A DNA stretch of 64,000 bases from Luteococcus sp038433155 (GTDB lineage Bacteria > Actinomycetota > Actinomycetes > Propionibacteriales > Propionibacteriaceae): assembly GCF_038433155.1 (NCBI RefSeq), contig NZ_JBCDMW010000010.1, positions 18,684 to 82,683 of the forward strand. The letters are read 5' to 3'. Positions within the stretch are counted from its first letter, which is position 1. Each line of letters opens with the position of its first letter. A program made the translations under genes and the position numbers. Shown here one piece after another: positions 50,609 to 57,940 of the stretch. The notes beneath the pieces were generated by a model. The model was not told the origin of the DNA and did not search any database. It saw only the letters and a program-made list of their open reading frames with translations.

Positions 50609-51505
50609 TCAGAAATAGCCTTCCTTCTTGCGGTCTTCCATGGCGGCTTCGGAGATCCGGTCGTCGGCGCGGGTGGCGCCGCGTTCGGTGAGCGTGGTGG
50701 CGGCAACCTCCACCAATACGTCGGCCACGGTGGTGGCGTCGGACTCGACGGCGCCGGTGCAGGACATGTCCCCGACGGTGCGGTAGCGGACCTGCTTGGT
50801 GACCACCTCTTCCCCGTCGCGCGGCTGGGAGACGGGGCCGACGGCCAGCCACATCCCGTCGCGCCGGAAGACCTGGCGCTGGTGGGCGTAGTACAGCTCG
50901 GGCAGTTCGATCCGCTCCCGCTCGATGTAGCGCCAGACGTCCAGCTCGGTCCAGTTGCTCAGCGGGAAGACCCGGACATGTTCGCCGGGGCGGTGCCGGG
51001 CGTTGTAGAGGTTCCACAGCTCGGGGCGTTGGTTGCGCGGGTCCCACTGGCCGAACTCGTCGCGCAGGCTGACGATCCGCTCCTTGGCCCGGGCCTTCTC
51101 CTCGTCGCGACGCCCACCGCCGTAGACGGCGTTGAACCGGTTCTCGGTGATGCCGTCCAGCAGCGGCATGGTCTGCAGCGGGTTGCGGGTGCCGTCGGGA
51201 CGCTCGGTCAGCCGGCCGTCGTCCAGGTAGTCCTGCACGTGCTTGACCACCAGCCGCAGCCCGAGCCGCTCGACGGTCCGGTCCCGGAAATCGATCACCT
51301 CGCCGAAGTTGTGGCCGGTGTCCACGTGCATCACGGGGAAGGGAATCGGGCCGGGCCAGAATGCCTTGCTGGCCAGGTGCAGCATCACGACGGAGTCCTT
51401 GCCGCCGCTGAACAGCAGCACCGGCCGCTCCAGCTCGGCCGCGGTCTCGCGGAAGATGTGGATCGCCTCGGATTCCAGGGCGTCCAGATGGGTTGAGGTG
51501 TTCAC
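50609..51505 (-). CDS. cysD: Sulfate adenylyltransferase subunit 2 (CysD)
   Basis: The 298-residue PP-loop ATP pyrophosphatase makes APS from sulfate and ATP, working with the GTPase CysN. The PP-loop is SGGKDS (33-38), followed by the family stretches MHVDTGHNFGEVIDFRD, NRFNAVYGGGRRDEEKARAK and FPLSNWTELDVWRYI. It ends in KKEGYF, the usual CysD C-terminus. The GTG at 51505 overlaps the cysH stop (GTGA). An ATG at 51520 would add five residues. Confidence 0.93.
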   Translation of the reverse strand: MNTSTHLDALESEAIHIFRETAAELERPVLLFSGGKDSVVMLHLASKAFWPGPIPFPVMHVDTGHNFGEVIDFRDRTVERLGLRLVVKHVQDYLDDGRLTERPDGTRNPLQTMPLLDGITENRFNAVYGGGRRDEEKARAKERIVSLRDEFGQWDPRNQRPELWNLYNARHRPGEHVRVFPLSNWTELDVWRYIERERIELPELYYAHQRQVFRRDGMWLAVGPVSQPRDGEEVVTKQVRYRTVGDMSCTGAVESDATTVADVLVEVAATTLTERGATRADDRISEAAMEDRKKEGYF

Positions 51506-52392
51506 AGGTGGATCCCGCATTCTGTCTTGGCCAGACCGGCCCAACGGCCGGCCCGGGGGTCTTCTCCGGGGTTGACGCGACGGGTGCACGGGGCGCAGCC
51601 GATCGACGGGTAGCCGTCGGCCAGCAGCGGGTTGACCGGCACCCCGTGGGTGGTGGCAAAGTCCAGGACGTCGTCGAAGCTCCACGCCGCAATCGGGTTG
51701 AGCTTGACCAGCTGGTGGGTCTGGTCCCACTCCACCAGTTGGGCGTTGGCGCGCAGCGCATTGTCCTCCCGTCGGATGCCGGTCACCCAGGCCTGGTAGC
51801 CGCGCAGCGCCCGGGCCAGCGGCTCCACCTTGCGCAGGCCGCAGCACTGGGCCGGGTCCCGGTCATGCAGCTTCGGGCCGTACTGGGCGTCCTGCTCCGC
51901 GACGGTCAACCGGGGCAGCACCTGTACCACGTTGACCGGCCAGGTCCGGGCCAGCTCGTCCCGGGTGGCCAGGGTCTCCGGGAAGTGGTAGCCGGTCTCC
52001 AGGAAGAGCACGTCGACCCCGGGGATGGTCTGGCTGACCAGCGCCGGGAGGATGGTGTCGGCGGCCATGGAGCAGGCGACGGCCAGCTCCCGGCCGAAGG
52101 TCTGCCCGGCCCAGGCCAACAGCTCCTGGGCGGTGGAGTCGACGAAGCGCTCCTGCCCCTCGGCGACCAGGGCCTTCAGCTCGGCGGTGGAGCGGCGTTC
52201 GATGGTGGGTAGGGCACCCTCGACAGGCTCGGGGACCGTCGACTGGGATCCCTCAACAGGCTCGGGGCCCGTGGTGGCGTCGCGCGGCTCGGCATCCGGA
52301 GGCAGGGGCCCTGCCCCCGCGGCCGAGCCGGTCGAGGCCTCCTCCGAGAGGTCAATCTGCACCCCGGTCAGGACGTGGGTGAACAGGCTCAT
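51502..52392 (-). CDS. cysH: APS/PAPS reductase CysH (4Fe-4S, APS type)
   Basis: The 296-residue thiol-dependent reductase makes sulfite. The catalytic tail is TECGIHL. The cysteine pairs CCGLRKVEPL and CAPCTR are the 4Fe-4S ligands of the APS-reducing class, which fits the absence of APS kinase. FLETGYHFPETL and the WSFDDVLDF region complete the fold. The N-terminal about 65 residues are atypical: they contain STGSAAG, GPEPVEGS and PEPVEGA, encoded by three dispersed repeats. The ATG at 52392 overlaps the sir stop (ATGA), so sir-cysH-cysD are translationally linked. Confidence 0.93.
   Translation of the reverse strand: MSLFTHVLTGVQIDLSEEASTGSAAGAGPLPPDAEPRDATTGPEPVEGSQSTVPEPVEGALPTIERRSTAELKALVAEGQERFVDSTAQELLAWAGQTFGRELAVACSMAADTILPALVSQTIPGVDVLFLETGYHFPETLATRDELARTWPVNVVQVLPRLTVAEQDAQYGPKLHDRDPAQCCGLRKVEPLARALRGYQAWVTGIRREDNALRANAQLVEWDQTHQLVKLNPIAAWSFDDVLDFATTHGVPVNPLLADGYPSIGCAPCTRRVNPGEDPRAGRWAGLAKTECGIHL
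52217..52341. repeat. Three dispersed repeats inside the 5' end of cysH
   Basis: CCTCGACAGGCTCGGGG (52218), CCTCAACAGGCTCGGGG (52251) and the inverted GGCCGAGCCGGTCGAGGC (52321). They encode VPEPVEGA, GPEPVEGS and ASTGSAAG in the CysH N-terminus. Confidence 0.75.
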
Positions 52393-54080
52393 CGCAGGGC
52401 CTCCTCGTCGGCCCGGTGGGCCCATTCGGCAAAGGTCTCGTCGCCCTCGTGCCCGGCCAGGTAGCTGCGGGTGACTCGTTCCACATAGTCCGGCAGGTCA
52501 TCGGCAGTGATCTTGAGCCCGCGCACGGTGCGGCCCAGGCCGGCCTCGTCGCGGGTCTCGCTGGCCAGGCCACCCCCCAGGTGCACCTGGAAGGCGAACT
52601 CGTCGCCGGCCAGCTGGCCCTTCAGGCCGATGTCGGCGATCTGGATCCGGGCGCAGGAATTGGGGCAGCCGTTGATGTTGAGGCTGATCGGCCGGGGCAG
52701 GTCGACGTCGTCCAGCCGCTGCTCCAGGTCCGTGATGGTGCGCGCCGCCAGCCCCTTGGTCTCGACGAAGGCCAACTTGCAGTACTCGATCCCGGTGCAG
52801 GCCATGGTGGCGCGACGGAAGGGCGACGGTTTGGCGGTCAGGCCCAGCGCCTCCATCCCGGCCACCAGCTGGTCCACCTTGTCCGGGTCGACGTCCAGCA
52901 CCAGCAGCTTCTGGTGCGGGGTGAAGCTGATCCGGCCGGAGCCGGCGGCCTCGGCCAGGTCCGCCACCCCATTCAGGATGGTGCCGGACAACCGGCCGAC
53001 GGTGGGGGCGAAGCCGACGTACTTGCGGCCGTCCTTCTGGTCCCCGATGCCGACGTGGTCGGCGTCGCCGACGGCCTTGGCCGGCGCCGGGCCGTCGGGC
53101 AGCGCGCGGCCCAGGTACTCGTCCTCCAGCACCTGCCGGAACTTCTCGGGGCCCCATTCGGCCAGCAGGAATTTCAGCCGGGCCTTGGTGCGCAGCTTGC
53201 GGTAGCCGTAGTCCCGGAAGATGCCGGTCACGCCGGCCCAGACGTCCACGGCGTCGGCCTCGCTGACAAAGGCGCCCAGCCGTTCGGCCAGCCGCGGGGT
53301 TGTGGACAGCGCGCCACCCACCCACAGGTCGTAGCCCGGACCCAGTTCCGGGTGCACGACGCCCACCAGGGAGATGTCGTTGATCTCGTGCACCACGTCC
53401 AGGCTGGGATGGCCGGTGACGGCGGTCTTGAACTTGCGCGGCAGGTTGGCAAAGGACTCGTCGCCGATCCAGCGCTGCGTGATCGCCTTGATGGTGGGGG
53501 TCGGGTCGATGATCTCGTCGGCCGCGATCCCGGCGACGGGGCTGGCCAGGAAGCCGCGCGGTGTGTCGCCGCAGGCCTCGGTGGTGGACAGCCCGACGGA
53601 TTCCAGCCGACGCCAGATCTCCGGCACGTCCTCGATGGCGATCCAGTGGTACTGGACGTTCTGCCGGTCGGAGATGTCGGCGGTGTCCCGGGCGAAGTCG
53701 ACTCCGATGCTGCCCAGCACCCGAACCTGGTCCAGGCTGAGCTGCTGGCCGTCGATCCGGACCCGCATCATGAAGTAGTCGTCGGACAGCTGCCCGGCAT
53801 CCAGCTTGCTGGTGCTGCGGGCGTCGATCCCGGGCTTGCGCTGGGTGTAGATGCCCAGCCAGCGGAAGCGGCCGTGCAGGTCATCCTCGGGAACCGAACG
53901 GATGCCCTGCTTGGAGTAGACGTCGATGATCCGCTGCCGCACGGCCAACGGATTCTCCTCAGCCTTGAACTCCTCGTTGTGGTTGAGCGGGGTGCGGCCG
54001 TCGACGGCCCACTGCCCCTTGGACTGGCCCTCGCGGGGCGGGCGGACGCGGCTGGGGGCCGCCGGGGATGGCTGGTTCAC
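52389..54080 (-). CDS. sir: Ferredoxin-type assimilatory sulfite reductase Sir
   Basis: The 563-residue siroheme enzyme reduces sulfite to sulfide. It has the two-fold repeated nitrite/sulfite reductase layout. The 4Fe-4S/siroheme cysteines are Cys428 and Cys434 (MACTGIEYC) and Cys472 and Cys476 (NGCPNSC). RDTADISDRQNVQYHWI and RKFKTAVTGH are substrate and siroheme loops as in SirA. Closeness to SirA and the gene context favour sulfite over nitrite. The ATG at 54080 has GAATCC rather than a strong ribosome binding site. A leader peptide with two hairpins lies upstream, and cysH overlaps the stop. Confidence 0.93.
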   Translation of the reverse strand: MNQPSPAAPSRVRPPREGQSKGQWAVDGRTPLNHNEEFKAEENPLAVRQRIIDVYSKQGIRSVPEDDLHGRFRWLGIYTQRKPGIDARSTSKLDAGQLSDDYFMMRVRIDGQQLSLDQVRVLGSIGVDFARDTADISDRQNVQYHWIAIEDVPEIWRRLESVGLSTTEACGDTPRGFLASPVAGIAADEIIDPTPTIKAITQRWIGDESFANLPRKFKTAVTGHPSLDVVHEINDISLVGVVHPELGPGYDLWVGGALSTTPRLAERLGAFVSEADAVDVWAGVTGIFRDYGYRKLRTKARLKFLLAEWGPEKFRQVLEDEYLGRALPDGPAPAKAVGDADHVGIGDQKDGRKYVGFAPTVGRLSGTILNGVADLAEAAGSGRISFTPHQKLLVLDVDPDKVDQLVAGMEALGLTAKPSPFRRATMACTGIEYCKLAFVETKGLAARTITDLEQRLDDVDLPRPISLNINGCPNSCARIQIADIGLKGQLAGDEFAFQVHLGGGLASETRDEAGLGRTVRGLKITADDLPDYVERVTRSYLAGHEGDETFAEWAHRADEEALR

Positions 54081-54168
54081 GGATTCTCACCTCTGTGTGG
54101 GTGGCACGCAACACACAGGTGGATTTGGCCGGAATGGGGGCTGCGGATGCAGTGCGGCCAGATGATGC

Positions 54169-54214
54169 CCGGGCGTCACGCGCCCGGACGGAGTGTCCCC
54201 TCAGAAACGGGGAC
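54169..54214 (-). promoter_or_regulatory. Candidate attenuator hairpins between leader peptide and sir
   Basis: Two hairpins follow the leader peptide stop on the minus strand: GTCCCC/GGGGAC (54195-54214, 8-nt loop) and CCGGGCG/CGCCCGG (54169-54187, 5-nt loop). They sit where ribosome position on the leader could decide whether the sir transcript continues or its start is exposed. Confidence 0.45.
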
Positions 54215-54230
54215 GGTGGTCAGACGCGGC

Positions 54231-54317
54231 TCAAGCCATCTGACACATGCAGCCATTGAGGCGCAGCAGGTCCACGTGACGCCGGGTCACGAGGAAGAGG
54301 GCTGTCGCGGTCTGCAT
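54231..54317 (-). CDS. Cysteine-type leader peptide upstream of sir, 28 aa
   Basis: A 29-codon frame begins MQTATALFLVTRRHVDLLRL and ends NGCMCQMA. The VTRRHVDLLRL core followed by a short cysteine tract matches the small leader peptides known in front of sulfur-assimilation genes in Streptomyces and mycobacteria. There, ribosome stalling at cysteine codons under cysteine starvation controls the downstream operon. The TGT and TGC codons (CMC) lie six codons before the stop, 150 bp upstream of sir. It was found by direct reading and is too short for ordinary gene calling. Confidence 0.75.
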   Translation of the reverse strand: MQTATALFLVTRRHVDLLRLNGCMCQMA

Positions 54318-54423
54318 GTCACTGAGTGAAGCACACCGGATGGCGAATTCCCAAGCCAGTCTCAGGGTCTGGGATGCAGCAGGAGCTGGAATGCGCCGGG
54401 ATCACCAGCCGGCCAAGGATCCG

Positions 54424-54494
54424 CTGAGAACAGATGCAGGACGGGGGCCCGACGCAATAGTTGCGTCGGACCCCCGTCCTGCTTCTGTTTCTGG
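54424..54494. repeat. Compound hairpin element, copy 2 (71-bp core)
   Basis: CTGAGAACAGATGCAGGACG begins the core. Stem 1 is GCAGGACGGGGG/CCCCCGTCCTGC and stem 2 CCGACGCAA-TAG-TTGCGTCGG. It is homologous to 31602-31672 and lies between the sir leader and a small membrane protein gene. Confidence 0.75.
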
Positions 54495-54506
54495 GCGGCC
54501 CTGCGG

Positions 54507-54824
54507 TCAGTGGTCGGTGCGGGCGGCGCGGGAACCCAGCTGGGCGGCCTGGGTCAGGTCATCGTCCCCCGCCTCGACGGCGGGCTGGGCCCGGCCCGGG
54601 GCAACCGCGGTGCGCGGCTGGGCGTCGATCATACCGGCGGCCTCGTTGCTGGCCCGCAGCTCCTGCTTGCGATGCGTCCCCAGGAACAGCCCGGTGACCA
54701 CCAGGCCGATCAGCAGCGGCACGCCCAGCGTGAGCAGGAACATGTGCATGGTTGAGACGGGGGTGTACTCGGGCCACCCCGGGAAGGTGGACTCCAGAAG
54801 GTTCAGGGTGGTGAGCGCATTCAT
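54507..54824 (-). CDS. Small single-pass membrane protein, 105 aa
   Basis: The N-terminal 20 residues are periplasmic or polar (MNALTTLNLLESTFPGWPEY). They are followed by one membrane helix (MHMFLLTLGVPLLIGLVVTG) and a cytoplasmic tail rich in Ala, Arg and Asp. No family is recognised. The ATG at 54824 follows TAGGAT by 7 nt (leaderless). Its 3' end touches the compound hairpin element, which may serve as its terminator. It is divergent from the pyr operon, with about 145 bp between starts. Confidence 0.68.
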   Translation of the reverse strand: MNALTTLNLLESTFPGWPEYTPVSTMHMFLLTLGVPLLIGLVVTGLFLGTHRKQELRASNEAAGMIDAQPRTAVAPGRAQPAVEAGDDDLTQAAQLGSRAARTDH

Positions 54825-54831
54825 GGCGCTG

Positions 54832-54837
54832 ATCCTA
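54832..54837 (-). promoter_or_regulatory. Putative leaderless -10 box
   Basis: TAGGAT on the minus strand ends 7 nt before the ATG at 54824. Confidence 0.45.
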
Positions 54838-54898
54838 GCCGAGCACCTGGTGAAATGGGCCGCTTTGCGGGTGGCGTCCCACGGCGCGTTCCCGGTTG

Positions 54899-54904
54899 GT
54901 AGAT
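54899..54904 (+). promoter_or_regulatory. Putative -10 box of the pyr operon
   Basis: TAGATT lies about 67 nt before the pyrR GTG. Unlike many genes here, pyrR would have a leader RNA with a real ribosome binding site (AGGAGA), in which a PyrR-controlled structure could form (possible stem GTCC/GGAC type pairings are weak). Confidence 0.35.
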
Positions 54905-54971
54905 TGCTGCTTCGAGGACCCGCCCCCACCACCGGTTGGACGGGACTTCGAGCACCTCAGGAGACCTGCTT

Positions 54972-55574
54972 GTGACCCTCAATCCCGAGTCACCCAGCCC
55001 CCGGGCCACCGACCACGATGCCGGACCGGTCCGCGTCATTCTCCAGGCCGACGAGATCCAACGTGCCCTGACCCGGATGTCCCACCAGGTGACCGAACTG
55101 GCCAAGGGCGCCCAGAACCTGCTGGTGCTGGGCATCCCTACCCGGGGCGTCCCGCTGTCGCGTCGACTGGCCACCGAGATCGGCCGGATCGAGGGCGGCC
55201 AGGTGCCCGTCGGGGACCTGGACATCACGCTCTACCGCGATGACCTGCGGCGCAATCCCACCCGCACGGCGGGCCGCAGTCTGATCCCCTGCCCGGTGGA
55301 GGGCCGCACCGTGCTGTTGGTGGACGACGTGCTGAACTCCGGCCGCACCGTGCTGGCGGCGCTGGATGCGCTCAAGGACATCGGCCGCCCGGACCGGGTG
55401 ATGCTGGCCACCCTGGTGGACCGTGGCGGCCGGGAACTGCCGCTGCAGGCCGACGTCGTCGGCTTGCAGATCGGCACCGCCAAGGACGAACGGGTGGCCG
55501 TCCACCTCGTCGAGCACGACGGCCAGGATCTGGTCACCATCCAACGCATCCCCGCAGCGAAGGGCACCCGATGA
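54972..55574 (+). CDS. pyrR: Bifunctional pyr operon regulator / uracil phosphoribosyltransferase PyrR
   Basis: The 200-residue phosphoribosyltransferase-fold RNA-binding regulator has its PRPP loop at VLLVDDVLNSGRT (about 115-127). It also has the early LLVLGIPTRGVPLSRRLA and the DITLYRDDL flexible loop. It senses UMP and controls pyrimidine gene expression; it may also salvage uracil. The GTG at 54972 has AGGAGA about 8 nt upstream and gives the usual length. Its stop overlaps pyrB (ATGA). It leads the pyrR-pyrB-pyrC operon. Confidence 0.94.
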   Translation: MTLNPESPSPRATDHDAGPVRVILQADEIQRALTRMSHQVTELAKGAQNLLVLGIPTRGVPLSRRLATEIGRIEGGQVPVGDLDITLYRDDLRRNPTRTAGRSLIPCPVEGRTVLLVDDVLNSGRTVLAALDALKDIGRPDRVMLATLVDRGGRELPLQADVVGLQIGTAKDERVAVHLVEHDGQDLVTIQRIPAAKGTR

Positions 55575-56575
55575 AGCACCTGCTGGCCGCCAGCGACCTC
55601 GACCGTCCCACGGCTCTGAGCATTCTGGACCTTGCCGAACAGATGCACGACATCCAGGGCCGGGAGGTGAAGAAGATCCCCGCACTGCGGGGCCGCACCA
55701 TCATCAACCTCTTCTTCGAGGACTCCACCCGCACCCGCACCTCCTTCGAGATTGCCGGGAAGTGGATGAGTGCGGACACCATCAATGTCTCCGCCAAGGG
55801 CTCCAGCGTCAGCAAGGGCGAGTCCATGAAGGACACGCTGCTCACCCTGGACTCGATGGGCGTGGACTGCTTCGTGATCCGCCATGCCGGCTCCGGCACC
55901 GTGCAGCAGGCCGCGGGCTGGGTACGCGCCAGCATCGTCAATGCCGGCGACGGGGCGCACGAGCACCCCACCCAGGCGCTGCTGGACAGCTATTCCATCC
56001 GGCAGCACCTCCGCAAGCTCGACGGCGAGCCGGTCAATGACTTCGAGGGCCGCACCGTGGTGATCACCGGTGACCTGCTGCACTCCCGGGTGGTGCGCAG
56101 CAATGTCAGCCTGCTGACGACGATGGGGGCGACGGTGCTGTTGTGCGCTCCCCCGACGCTGATGCCCACGGGCGCGGCCACCTGGCCGGTGGAGATCGTC
56201 GACAACTTCGACGAGGCACTGTCCCGCGCGGACATCGCGATGATGCTGCGGGTGCAGCGGGAGCGGATGAGCTCCGGCTTCTTCCCCACCGAGCGGGAGT
56301 ACATCGACGGTTGGGGACTGACCGCCACCCGGCTGCGGGCGCTCAAGCCCGGCGTCGGGATCATGCACCCCGGACCGATGAACCGCGGGTTGGAGATCTC
56401 CAGCGAGGCTGCCGACAGCATCGACTCGTTGGTGCTCAACCAGGTCTCGGCCGGCGTCGCCGTCCGGATGAGCGTGCTCTACCACCTGCTGGGCGGCTCC
56501 CAGACCGACTCCCCCGCCGACTCCGCCGGCTCGGCCAACCCCGCCCCCGGCAGCAACCAGGAAGGCCAGGCATGA
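55571..56575 (+). CDS. pyrB: Aspartate carbamoyltransferase catalytic chain PyrB
   Basis: The 334-residue enzyme condenses carbamoyl phosphate and aspartate, the first committed step of pyrimidine synthesis. The carbamoyl-phosphate site is FFEDSTRTRTSFE (about 50-62). HPTQALLDSYSI and the later MLRVQRERM and HPGPMNRGLEI give the aspartate site. The last 25 or so residues (SQTDSPADSAGSANPAPGSN) are a low-complexity extension. The start overlaps the pyrR stop and the end overlaps pyrC, so the three genes are coupled. Confidence 0.96.
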   Translation: MKHLLAASDLDRPTALSILDLAEQMHDIQGREVKKIPALRGRTIINLFFEDSTRTRTSFEIAGKWMSADTINVSAKGSSVSKGESMKDTLLTLDSMGVDCFVIRHAGSGTVQQAAGWVRASIVNAGDGAHEHPTQALLDSYSIRQHLRKLDGEPVNDFEGRTVVITGDLLHSRVVRSNVSLLTTMGATVLLCAPPTLMPTGAATWPVEIVDNFDEALSRADIAMMLRVQRERMSSGFFPTEREYIDGWGLTATRLRALKPGVGIMHPGPMNRGLEISSEAADSIDSLVLNQVSAGVAVRMSVLYHLLGGSQTDSPADSAGSANPAPGSNQEGQA

Positions 56576-57861
56576 ACCAGCCCGCCCACACCCAGCAGAA
56601 CTACGTGATTGCGGGCGCCCGGCTCGCCGACGGCACCACCACGGACCTGTTCGTCCGCGACGGCGTACTGGTTGACGAGGCCCCATCGGGTGCCGAACGG
56701 GTCGACGCCGACGGGCTGCTGGCCCTGCCTGGTCTGGTGGACATCCACACCCACCTGCGCGAGCCCGGCCGGGAGGATGCCGAGACCGTCGCCACCGGCA
56801 CCGCCGCCGCGGCCCGGGGCGGGTACACCGCCGTCTTCGCCATGGCCAACACCCAGCCCGTCACCGACGACGCGCAGAAGGCCGAATGGATAAAGCTGCT
56901 GGGCGAGCGCGACGGCAACTGCTTCGTCCAGCCGATCGGCGCGGTCACCAAGAACCTGGCCGGCAAGGAACTGTCCGAGATGGGGCTGATGGCAAAGTCG
57001 TCAGCCCAGGTGCGGGTCTTCTCCGACGACGGCATGTGCGTCCAGGACCCGCTGCTGATGCGTCGCGCCCTGGAGTGGGTGCGGCCCTTCAGCGGCGTGA
57101 TCGCCCAGCACTCCCAGGACACCTCGCTGGCTGGCCCGGGCGCCTGCTGCCATGAGAGCGAGATCAGCGGCCGGCTCGGGCTGGGCGGCTGGCCGGCCCA
57201 GGCCGAGAGCGTGATCATCGCCCGCGACGTCCAGCTGGCCGAGCTGACCCGTTCCCGGCTGCACGTCTGCCACATCTCCACCGCGGAGGGCGTCGACGTG
57301 GTGCGTTGGGCCAAGAAGCGCGGCATCAATGTCACCGCCGAGGCCACGCCGCACCACCTGATGCTGGGTACTCGGGAGGTGGAGGGCTATGACACCACCT
57401 TCAAGGTCAACCCCCCGCTGCGCACCGACGAACACATCGAGGCGGTCCGGGAGGCGCTGGCCGACGGCACCATCGACGTGGTGGGCACCGACCACGCCCC
57501 GCACGCCGCCCAGGACAAGGACCATGCCTTCGTCGACGCCCGGCCCGGGATGCTCGGTCTGGAGCAGGCGCTGGCGGTGGTGATGGAGACCATGGTCAAC
57601 ACCGGCCGGATGGACTGGGCCAGCGTCGTGCAGCGGATGAGCACCAAGCCGGCCGAGATCGGCAACCTGGCCGGCCGGCAGGGTGTCGCGCTGGCGCCCG
57701 GCGCGCCGGCCAACCTGGTGCTGGTGGACCCGTCGGCCCGGGCGACGGTGGACCGGGAGCGGTCACTGTCCCGCAGCCGCAACAACCCGTACCACGGCCG
57801 GGATCTCCCGGACCCGGTGGTGGCCACCTTCTGGCTGGGGCGTCGCACCTACCAGCGCTGA
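56572..57861 (+). CDS. pyrC: Dihydroorotase PyrC
   Basis: The 429-residue amidohydrolase closes carbamoyl-aspartate to dihydroorotate. The metal site begins with DIHTHLREPG (about 60-69), followed by MANTQPVTD, the metal-bridging region, CHISTAEGVD and the catalytic Asp in VVGTDHAPHAAQDK. Length and motifs are those of class I bacterial dihydroorotases. The ATG overlaps the pyrB stop. The operon may continue elsewhere, because carAB, pyrD, pyrE and pyrF are not downstream here. Confidence 0.96.
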   Translation: MNQPAHTQQNYVIAGARLADGTTTDLFVRDGVLVDEAPSGAERVDADGLLALPGLVDIHTHLREPGREDAETVATGTAAAARGGYTAVFAMANTQPVTDDAQKAEWIKLLGERDGNCFVQPIGAVTKNLAGKELSEMGLMAKSSAQVRVFSDDGMCVQDPLLMRRALEWVRPFSGVIAQHSQDTSLAGPGACCHESEISGRLGLGGWPAQAESVIIARDVQLAELTRSRLHVCHISTAEGVDVVRWAKKRGINVTAEATPHHLMLGTREVEGYDTTFKVNPPLRTDEHIEAVREALADGTIDVVGTDHAPHAAQDKDHAFVDARPGMLGLEQALAVVMETMVNTGRMDWASVVQRMSTKPAEIGNLAGRQGVALAPGAPANLVLVDPSARATVDRERSLSRSRNNPYHGRDLPDPVVATFWLGRRTYQR

Positions 57862-57940
57862 GCCTTTCCTGAGCCCCCCACTCCCCTGACCCGTCGCTCC
57901 GGCATGCTCGGCGCCAAGGACACCGGGCAGAGAGGGACCA

